Part shown: positions 6,422 to 11,376 of the stretch, in pieces | How the letters are laid out: every line of letters begins with the position of its first letter | Position numbering within the stretch: position 1 is the first letter of the stretch | Source of the DNA: Chloroflexota bacterium | GTDB taxonomy: Bacteria; Chloroflexota; Dehalococcoidia; GIF9; UBA5629 | Assembly: GCA_026389635.1 (NCBI GenBank) | Contig: JAPLHM010000188.1 | Span: 1-11,376, forward strand | Direction of reading: 5' to 3' | Length of the DNA: 11,376 bases | Position numbers and translations under genes: made by a program | The notes under the pieces: model-generated | The model's input: the letters and a program-made list of their open reading frames with translations, nothing else | Told to the model about the DNA's origin: nothing | Database searches by the model: none

Positions 6422-7030
6422 ATGAAGATCCTTCAGGGATTTTTAATATTTATGGGCGCACTGGCGACGCTGGTCGTCATCGCGCTCGTCGTTGGCTATG
6501 TGATGGTGCTGTTGACCCCGGATACCCGCGCCAACATGCGGCCTGTAGCACTGTCTTCTGAGGCCGTCGACAGCTTCAACAAAAAATTGAGCGACATCAA
6601 GAAAGAGACGGCCGCAGCCGAGGGGTCGAAAACCGCCAAACCGGTCCAGTTAGTAGTAACCGAGGAGGAGATCAATTCGACCATCGTTATGGCCCTGGCC
6701 GAGGGCACGATGCCTGCCAAGGAGATGCTGGTAAACTTCAACGACGGTTACCTGATGTCGTACACGGCCTGGAACTTCCCCGGCCTGCCCGTTAAAACAG
6801 GCGTCATCGGGACATTAGACGTGGAGAAAGGCAAGCCGAAATTCGTGATCCGCGATTTTTACCTGGGTAAACTGCCCATGCCTGACGGCATCGACATGGG
6901 AGTGCAGGAATGGATAAATATCCTCTTCCAGTTGAATGCCCCCATGGAAGAGCTCAACTTCGACCTCAAGGAAATCACTATCGGCGAAGGTCAACTCAAG
7001 CTTTCCGGCGCCACAAAAACAGGCAAGTAA
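6422..7030 (+). CDS. Membrane-anchored protein of unknown function, DUF2140/YpmS-like appearance
   Basis: I do not recognise this gene with certainty. The 202-residue product starts with one strong hydrophobic segment (about 5-31, with LATLVVIALVVGYVMVLL) after a single lysine, which looks like an uncleaved membrane anchor or signal peptide with the rest outside the cytoplasm. A helical, charged linker (45-70) follows, then a region beginning LVVTEEEINSTI (about 77-88). Next come alternating strands, VNFNDGYLMSY and PGLPVKTGVIG, then FYLGKLPMP (146-154), and a C-terminal ELNFDLKEITIGEGQLKLSG. The order 'TEEEIN, strand with DG, YLGKLPMP' recalls the YpmS/DUF2140 group of lipid-binding-like extracytoplasmic proteins; this is an inference. 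The Shine-Dalgarno sequence AAGGAGG (6409-6415) is excellent. It is the last gene of the dnaG-rpoD unit and ends eight bases from the convergent ffh stop. Confidence 0.8.
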   Translation: MKILQGFLIFMGALATLVVIALVVGYVMVLLTPDTRANMRPVALSSEAVDSFNKKLSDIKKETAAAEGSKTAKPVQLVVTEEEINSTIVMALAEGTMPAKEMLVNFNDGYLMSYTAWNFPGLPVKTGVIGTLDVEKGKPKFVIRDFYLGKLPMPDGIDMGVQEWINILFQLNAPMEELNFDLKEITIGEGQLKLSGATKTGK

Positions 7031-7031
7031 C

Positions 7032-7050
7032 CCGGCGCTCAGCGCCCCGG
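7032..7050. terminator. Possible short bidirectional hairpin between convergent genes
   Basis: GGCGC (7034-7038), loop TCA, GCGCC (7042-7046) forms a five-bp GC stem, with flanking CC and GG that could pair around a bulge. It sits between the stop of the membrane protein and ffh and overlaps the ffh stop codon. No T-run follows on either strand, so intrinsic termination is doubtful. Confidence 0.25.
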
Positions 7051-8370
7051 CAGGCCCGACATATTCTTGGGCAACTTGCCTTTAGCCATCATTTTGGTCA
7101 TCTTCTGGATGCCGTAGAACTGGTTGAGAAGCTGGTTGACATCGTTCGGCGTGACGCCGCTGCCCCTGGCTATCCTGCGTTTCCTGCTGCCGTTGATGAG
7201 TTCAGGGTTGGCCCTCTCATCCGCGGTCATGGATAAAATAATCGCCTCTATTTTCCCTGTCCTGTCCAGACTCTCTTTATCTGAGATGCCCTTGGTCAGC
7301 TTAGAAAAGCCGGGTATCATGTCCACAAGCTGTGTAAAACTGCCCATCTTTTTTATCTGTCGCATCTGCTCCAGCAGGTCCTCGAGGTCGAACTCCGACT
7401 TGCGCAGCTTCGATTCCAGTCGCTCCATTTTCTGTTTGTCGAAAGTCTGCTCCGCCTTCTCAATGAGTGTGAGCACATCGCCCATGCCCAGGATGCGGGA
7501 AGCCAGCCTGTCGGGATAAAAAACCTCCAGCGCGGCGGTCTTTTCGCCCACGCCGATAAACTTGATAGGAACGCCGGTGACAGATTTTATAGAAAGCGCG
7601 GCGCCGCCCCGGGCATCACCGTCCATTTTGGTCAGTATCAGGCCGGTCAAACCCAGGTTAATGTTGAATTCCCCGGCTATATTCACCGCGTCCTGCCCGG
7701 TCATAGCATCGGCGACCAGCAATATCTCGGCCGGAACAATAGCCCTTTTGATGTCGAGCAGCTCCTGCATGAGGGGTACGTCGATATGCAGCCTTCCCTG
7801 GGTATCGATGATCACCCAAGCGGCAGCCATCTCCTCCCCCCGGGCAATGGAATTGCGGCTGATCTGCAGCGGGCTGACCGTGACATCCTCGTGGTAAACG
7901 GGTATATCAAGCTGGCCGCCCAGCACCTTCAACTGTTCGATGGCGGCCGGCCTGCGCGTATCGGCGGCCACCAGCAGCACCCTCTGGCCGGACTGTTTGA
8001 GATGAAATGCCAGCTTGGCTGCCGTGGTAGTTTTACCCGCGCCCTGCAGTCCCACCAGCATGATCACCGACGGCTGCCGGGATGAGGCCTTCAGCCTGGC
8101 CGGTTCACTGCCCAGTACGCCCACCAGTTCCCCGTTGACTATTTTTATGATCTGCTGGGCCGGTGAAAGGCTCTCGAGCACCTTAGCCTCCAGCGCCTTT
8201 TCCCTGACCACGGACAGGAAGCTCTTGACCACCTTGAAATTGACGTCGGCCTCGAGCAGTGCCATGCGTATCTGCCTGAGGGCCTCGTCGATATCTTTTT
8301 CGCTCAGCCTGCCCTTGTTATTCAGCCCGCTGAATATCTTGCTGAGTTTCTCTGTCAATGCTTCAAACAT
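7039..8370 (-). CDS. ffh: Signal recognition particle protein Ffh (SRP54 homologue)
   Basis: Binds signal sequences of nascent membrane proteins together with 4.5S/6S SRP RNA and delivers ribosomes to the FtsY receptor; GTPase. The 443-residue protein has an N domain (1-95), a G domain with GLQGAGKTT (107-115), DTRRPAAIEQL (137-147) and TKMDGDARGG (247-256), and a methionine-rich M domain from about 310 with MIPGFSK, EAIILSM and NGSRKRRIARGSG. The G3 motif reads DTQGR (189-193) where the family almost always has DTAGR. The start at 8370 is chosen over an in-frame start 33 bases upstream. The ATG has a GGAGGA sequence at ideal spacing, and MFEALTEKLSKIF is the typical N-terminus. The gene is alone in its direction after marR, separated by 112 bases. 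Confidence 0.96.
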   Translation of the reverse strand: MFEALTEKLSKIFSGLNNKGRLSEKDIDEALRQIRMALLEADVNFKVVKSFLSVVREKALEAKVLESLSPAQQIIKIVNGELVGVLGSEPARLKASSRQPSVIMLVGLQGAGKTTTAAKLAFHLKQSGQRVLLVAADTRRPAAIEQLKVLGGQLDIPVYHEDVTVSPLQISRNSIARGEEMAAAWVIIDTQGRLHIDVPLMQELLDIKRAIVPAEILLVADAMTGQDAVNIAGEFNINLGLTGLILTKMDGDARGGAALSIKSVTGVPIKFIGVGEKTAALEVFYPDRLASRILGMGDVLTLIEKAEQTFDKQKMERLESKLRKSEFDLEDLLEQMRQIKKMGSFTQLVDMIPGFSKLTKGISDKESLDRTGKIEAIILSMTADERANPELINGSRKRRIARGSGVTPNDVNQLLNQFYGIQKMTKMMAKGKLPKNMSGLPGR

Positions 8371-8440
8371 GGGCGTCCTCCGGATACAAGCCGGTACAGC
8401 CAACCAGACATAGCTGCCTCAACGCTGCAAGGGAAATATA

Positions 8441-8452
8441 AATTGTTCAATT
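8441..8452. repeat. Small palindrome AATTG-TT-CAATT upstream of ffh
   Basis: A five-bp inverted repeat with two-base centre lies in an AT-rich patch between ffh and marR. On the minus strand this patch also holds a weak promoter-like pair (CTGAAA, then AATAAT 18 bases later) pointing to ffh. It might be an operator or just part of the promoter; the arms are too short to say more. Confidence 0.25.
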
Positions 8453-8482
8453 ATTCCAGTTGTAAACAGCCAGTTTCAGGGG

Positions 8483-8956
8483 TTAAGGCCAGGAGAGTGC
8501 TTTGGGTTTGAGGTGGAGTTCTTCCATGCCCGCTTCTTTGAGTGCCGTTAGAGTTGCCCTGAGCTGTTTCTGCTGTTCTGCGCTGAGCCTGGAAAGGACG
8601 TGCGTTGTACCATCCAGTTTCATGGCCTGCTTAAGGGCCTTTTCGCCCTTGGCGGTCAGGGTGACACGGATTTGGTTCTTGCGCTCCATATTCTTGGTCC
8701 TCTTGATCAGGCCATGTTTTTCCATGCGCATCAAGATGCCGGATATGGAATGAGGCTCACGCAGCAGCATCCTGGTTATCTTGGCCGGTGTGATGTCCTT
8801 GCCCATGGCGTCCACCAAAAAGAGAATGGCCGCGGAAGTGGCCGACAGGTTCTGGGGAATGAGTTCCCTCTCCCTTACCTTAACGAATATGTCTGCAACC
8901 TGCATGATCTGAGTGACGAGCGTGTAATCCTTGTCTGCTTTAATTTGCTGTGCCAT
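8483..8956 (-). CDS. MarR-family transcriptional regulator
   Basis: Predicted dimeric winged-helix repressor, 157 residues, a normal length. The DNA-binding core runs from about 39 to 103: SATSAAILFLVDAM, then ITPAKITRMLLREPHSISGILMRMEKHGLIKR (recognition helix about 69-80), then the wing ERKNQIRVTLTAKGEKAL. Helices at both ends would form the dimer interface. No cysteine-based redox sensor is evident. The ATG at 8956 is preferred: GGAGGTG ends six bases before it. A GTG at 8965, within that Shine-Dalgarno sequence, would be too close to it. It is divergent from the LOG-family gene with a 208-base gap, so it may control itself and that gene. The ligand cannot be told. A three-copy 9-bp repeat overlaps its likely -35 region. 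Confidence 0.9.
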   Translation of the reverse strand: MAQQIKADKDYTLVTQIMQVADIFVKVRERELIPQNLSATSAAILFLVDAMGKDITPAKITRMLLREPHSISGILMRMEKHGLIKRTKNMERKNQIRVTLTAKGEKALKQAMKLDGTTHVLSRLSAEQQKQLRATLTALKEAGMEELHLKPKALSWP

Positions 8957-9027
8957 ACAATTCACCTCCGAGTAATTTCATTCACCAATAGTAACGATTA
9001 TCATCCGTCATCGCACTTGGTCATAAG

Positions 9028-9054
9028 AGTATACCTTAACCGTACAACTGTCAA
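9028..9054 (-). promoter_or_regulatory. Candidate promoter of the marR gene
   Basis: On the minus strand a consensus TTGACA (plus-strand 9049-9054) is followed after 15 bases by TATACT (9028-9033), five of six to the -10 consensus. The spacing is two bases shorter than ideal. It points to marR and would give a leader of about 65 bases. The -35 lies inside the first unit of a 9-bp tandem repeat. Confidence 0.4.
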
Positions 9055-9074
9055 TTCTATCAATTCTGTCAGTA
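9048..9074. repeat. Three tandem 9-bp units in the marR / LOG gene control region
   Basis: Plus strand: CTGTCAATT (9048-9056), CTATCAATT (9057-9065) and CTGTCAGTA (9066-9074). Units 1 and 2 differ at one base; unit 3 keeps the first six bases of unit 1. The array overlaps the -35 of the candidate marR promoter. It may be a binding site of a regulator, perhaps MarR itself, though MarR proteins usually prefer palindromes. Confidence 0.6.
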
Positions 9075-9122
9075 CCTGTTACACAAATAAATGGCATTTC
9101 CGGGGTAGCGGGCCTGATTACC

Positions 9123-9160
9123 TTGACAGCTACTTACGGCGGGATTATCCTAAATACAAT
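9123..9160 (+). promoter_or_regulatory. Candidate promoter of the LOG-family gene
   Basis: TTGACA (9123-9128) is followed by 17 bases and TATCCT (9146-9151, four of six). A better -10 hexamer, TACAAT (9155-9160, five of six), ends only four bases before the ATG at 9165. Either choice starts transcription within a few bases of the start codon, or at it, which fits the absence of a Shine-Dalgarno sequence. Confidence 0.45.
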
Positions 9161-9164
9161 TAAG

Positions 9165-9845
9165 ATGACTGAAAAATACGAAATCAATGCGCTGGAAAAA
9201 GAAGAGTCCTGGCGGCTGTTCCGCTATATCGGCGAGCTGGTGGAAGGCTTCGACAAGCTGTCGGGCATCGATCCGGCCGTAACCATCTACGGCGCGGCGG
9301 TAGCCACGGTGGACCAGGCCGATTACCAGAACGCCCGCCAGATCGCCTACCTGCTGGGCAAGCAGGGATTCAACATAGTTACGGGCGGCGGGCCCGGCAT
9401 GATGGAGGCGGCCAACCTGGGGGCAAATGAGGCCGGCGTCAAATCGGTCGGTCTCAATATAGTCCTCCCCCATGAGCAGAAATGCAATACCTATTCCAAC
9501 CTGACCATCTCCTTCAACCACTTTTTCGTGCGCAAGGTAATGCTGGTCAAGTACGCCACCGCCTTCGTCATCATGCCCGGCGGACTGGGCACGCTGGACG
9601 AATTGACCGAGGTGCTGACCCTCATACAGACCAATAAAATCAAGCCTTTCCCGGTGATACTGTTCAACTCCACCTTCTGGCGCGGTTTCTTAGACTGGCT
9701 GCAGACCACGGTGCTGCTGCCGGGCTATATATCAGATTCGGACCTTCACCTGCTCAGGCTGACAGACAAACCCTCCGAGGTGGTCGAGATCGTCAGCAGC
9801 TGGTACCTCAGGCAGGCCATAGTAGGCAGGCAGGCTATTGATTAA
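9165..9845 (+). CDS. LOG-family (TIGR00730-like) nucleotide phosphoribohydrolase
   Basis: LOG proteins, often mis-named lysine decarboxylases, cleave nucleoside monophosphates to base and ribose 5-phosphate; some activate cytokinins. In the 226-residue product the motifs GGGPGMMEAANLGA (74-87), FFVRKVML (121-128) and PGGLGTLDE (138-146) match the family's nucleotide-binding and catalytic signature. The usual first motif (GSAR type) is replaced here by IYGAAVA (41-47), a modest divergence. The start is set at ATG 9165. An in-frame TTG at 9123 falls exactly on the likely -35 hexamer, so a start there is unlikely. No Shine-Dalgarno sequence precedes the ATG. The stop overlaps the next gene by eight bases, so both are one unit. 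The bacterial role could be nucleotide salvage or turnover; substrate unknown. Confidence 0.9.
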   Translation: MTEKYEINALEKEESWRLFRYIGELVEGFDKLSGIDPAVTIYGAAVATVDQADYQNARQIAYLLGKQGFNIVTGGGPGMMEAANLGANEAGVKSVGLNIVLPHEQKCNTYSNLTISFNHFFVRKVMLVKYATAFVIMPGGLGTLDELTEVLTLIQTNKIKPFPVILFNSTFWRGFLDWLQTTVLLPGYISDSDLHLLRLTDKPSEVVEIVSSWYLRQAIVGRQAID

Positions 9846-11232
9846 CCTGTCGTTTCACGGCGCCGATCGCACGGTCACGGGTTCACGGCACCTGCTCGAT
9901 ATCAACGGCTACCGTATATTGCTCGATTGCGGACTGTTCCAGGGCCGCCGGTCGGACACATATCAGCGCAACCTCAATTTCTCCTTCGACCCCCGGTCTA
10001 TCGATTCCGTCATCATCTCGCATGCCCACATGGACCACCTTGGCAACCTGCCCAACCTGGTAAAGCAGGGCTTCGAGGGGGACGTAAACTGCACCTCAGC
10101 CACGCTTGACCTGGCCAATATCATGCTCACCGATTCCGCCAATATCCAGGAACACGACATCCGTTATGTCAACAAGGTACGCCGCAGGCACAATCAACCG
10201 CCTGTAGAGCCCCTGTATGATTCGGCCGACATACCCCCCACCCTGAAATTGCTGCGCGGCAGTTCTTACGACCGCAGCTTTGATCTTTGCGATGGTATCA
10301 GCGTCATTTTTCGCGACGCCGGCCATATACTCGGCTCAGCCATCACGGTCCTCAATATAACCGACGGGCAGAGGAAATTGTCGGTCTGCTTCAGCGGCGA
10401 TTTAGGCCGCAACGATATACCGATTATCCGCGATCCCTACGTGGTTGCCGATGCGGACATCCTGATCATCGAAAGCACCTACGGCAACAGGCTGCACACC
10501 GATATAAAGTCGGTGTTAGACAAGTTGGCCGCGGTAATCAATGAAACCATCTCGCGGGGCGGCAAGATCATAGTGCCATCGTTCGCCCTCGAGCGGACGC
10601 AGGAGCTGGTTTACTGCCTGCACCAGTTGAAATTAGCCAGCCGCATACCTGATTTCCCCATTTATGTGGACAGCCCGCTGGCCATCGATGCCACCGACAT
10701 CTTCAGGGTGCACCCGGAGTGTTACGATGCCGAGACCGCCGAGTTCCTGAGGACCGTGGCCGATCCCTTCGGCTTCCGCGGCCTGCGCTACGTCTCGACC
10801 GTCGAGGAGTCCAAGCATCTTAATGATGTTAAAACGCCCATGATGATCATCGCGGGATCGGGCATGGCAGAGGCCGGCCGCGTACAGCACCACCTTAAGA
10901 ACAATATCGGGGACCCCAAGAATACCGTGTTGATCGTGGGCTGGCAGGCGGAAAACACCCTCGGCCGCAAGATCGCTGAAAAGTGGCCGGAGGTCAGCAT
11001 CTTCGGGGAGACATACAAGCTACGCTGCCGGGTGGAGATATTCAACGAGTTCAGCGCCCACGCGGACCGCAACGACCTCATCAGGTGGGCCGGCGCCGGC
11101 AGTCAAAGGTGGCAGAAGGTATTCGTGGTGCACGGCGAGGAACAGTCGGCATTGTCACTGGCCGACGCTTTCAAAGAAATGGGACTGCGCGAGGTGACGG
11201 CGCCGCAGTACGGCCAGGTCTTTCAACTATAG
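9838..11232 (+). CDS. MBL-fold / beta-CASP hydrolase, probable RNA-processing nuclease
   Basis: Metallo-beta-lactamase-fold protein with an inserted beta-CASP domain, the architecture of CPSF73/YSH1-like RNA nucleases (COG1236 type). The 464-residue product has the metal motif HAHMDH (62-67), AGHILGSA (H163), SGDLG (D188) and the beta-CASP motifs ESTYG (E212), GSGMAEAGRVQHHL (H351/H352) and FSAHAD (H408). All expected catalytic ligands are present, so it is probably active, on RNA by family analogy. Start: TTG at 9838, inside the last codons of the LOG gene and overlapping it by eight bases. The N-terminus INLSFHGADRTVTGSRHLL fits the family from its first residues, and no later start does. 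Only a weak AGG-rich sequence precedes it, so translation is probably coupled to the LOG gene. Confidence 0.93.
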   Translation: MINLSFHGADRTVTGSRHLLDINGYRILLDCGLFQGRRSDTYQRNLNFSFDPRSIDSVIISHAHMDHLGNLPNLVKQGFEGDVNCTSATLDLANIMLTDSANIQEHDIRYVNKVRRRHNQPPVEPLYDSADIPPTLKLLRGSSYDRSFDLCDGISVIFRDAGHILGSAITVLNITDGQRKLSVCFSGDLGRNDIPIIRDPYVVADADILIIESTYGNRLHTDIKSVLDKLAAVINETISRGGKIIVPSFALERTQELVYCLHQLKLASRIPDFPIYVDSPLAIDATDIFRVHPECYDAETAEFLRTVADPFGFRGLRYVSTVEESKHLNDVKTPMMIIAGSGMAEAGRVQHHLKNNIGDPKNTVLIVGWQAENTLGRKIAEKWPEVSIFGETYKLRCRVEIFNEFSAHADRNDLIRWAGAGSQRWQKVFVVHGEEQSALSLADAFKEMGLREVTAPQYGQVFQL

Positions 11233-11274
11233 ATTAACCGTTCCCCCCGTATAAAAAGTCAGAGGACTATTTTA

Positions 11275-11376
11275 ATGGCCCGATTTTACCAGCGCAATTT
11301 CGATGACCTGCGGCGGCCCTGGCAGGATATTTACCTGCGTTCGCAGGGCGGCCTGCTCTTCTCATCGCCCGACTGG
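11275..11376 (+). CDS. Start of a gene cut by the window end, unknown function
   Basis: An open frame begins with ATG at 11275 and runs without a stop to the end, 34 codons. AGAGGA nine to ten bases upstream is an acceptable ribosome binding site. It begins 42 bases after the MBL gene in the same direction, so it may belong to the same operon. The visible peptide ends in QGGLLFSSPDW. A tryptophan-containing 'FxSPxW' segment near the N-terminus is reminiscent of FemAB or GNAT-type acyltransferases, but this is too short for a call. Codon use (CGC, CTG, GGC) resembles the neighbours. Confidence 0.65.
   Translation, partial: MARFYQRNFDDLRRPWQDIYLRSQGGLLFSSPDW

Noticed and set aside
7032..7050. 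A confident intrinsic terminator between the convergent genes
   Set aside because: The stem is only about five base pairs and no T-run follows on either strand.
8441..8452. AATTGTTCAATT as a MarR operator
   Set aside because: Arms of five bases are too short and lie in an AT-rich patch downstream of marR. It is kept only as a low-confidence repeat.
8600..9163. Plus-strand open frame of 187 codons opposite marR
   Set aside because: It is antisense to a complete MarR gene with a good ribosome binding site. Its own sequence shows no family features.
9123..9164. TTG 9123 as start of the LOG gene
   Set aside because: The TTG belongs to a consensus TTGACA hexamer, has no ribosome binding site, and the added residues are not family-like.
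9165..11376. marR, LOG, beta-CASP nuclease and the partial gene as a new defence or signalling system
   Set aside because: Each family is widespread and housekeeping in type. There is no toxin, effector, CRISPR, transposase or phage signal nearby.

Overview
The window looks like a chromosomal housekeeping segment of a bacterium from the Chloroflexota, most likely Dehalococcoidia. This is an inference. It rests on the order YchF, dGTPase, DnaG, RpoD, on a sigma factor with a long spacer between regions 1.2 and 2, and on the use of GTG and TTG starts. No database search was possible. I see no tRNA, rRNA, CRISPR array, insertion sequence or phage gene.

Layout. (1) 1-755, minus strand: rpsF then ssb, with a ribosome binding site for a following gene, probably rpsR, at the left edge. 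(2) 785-7030, plus strand: a ychF gene without its 5' end, dgt, dnaG, rpoD and a small membrane-anchored protein, closely packed like one transcription unit. (3) 7039-8956, minus strand: ffh, the signal recognition particle GTPase, preceded by a MarR-family regulator gene. (4) 9165-11376, plus strand: a LOG-family nucleotide hydrolase, an overlapping MBL/beta-CASP hydrolase, and the first 34 codons of another gene.

The genes serve information processing: ribosome (S6), single-strand binding and primer synthesis (SSB, DnaG), dNTP control (Dgt), housekeeping transcription (RpoD), protein export (Ffh), and probable RNA processing (beta-CASP protein). The dnaG-rpoD pair resembles the macromolecular synthesis operon of other bacteria.

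I found no new multi-gene system. The surprising signals are small lesions at the left. The 3' end of rpsF carries a perfect 7-bp tandem duplication that shifts the frame and hides the normal S6 C-terminus, which can still be read in the next frame. Only 29 bp beyond the rpsF start, ychF begins abruptly in the middle of its P-loop, so its nucleotide-binding lysine, its start codon and the expected divergent promoters are missing. Base composition also steps up at this point. This is either a real deletion or rearrangement, or a faulty assembly join. Secondary points are a three-copy 9-bp repeat in the marR control region, a possible leaderless start for the LOG gene, a changed G3 motif in Ffh, and an AT-rich stretch of dnaG with a slippery heptamer.
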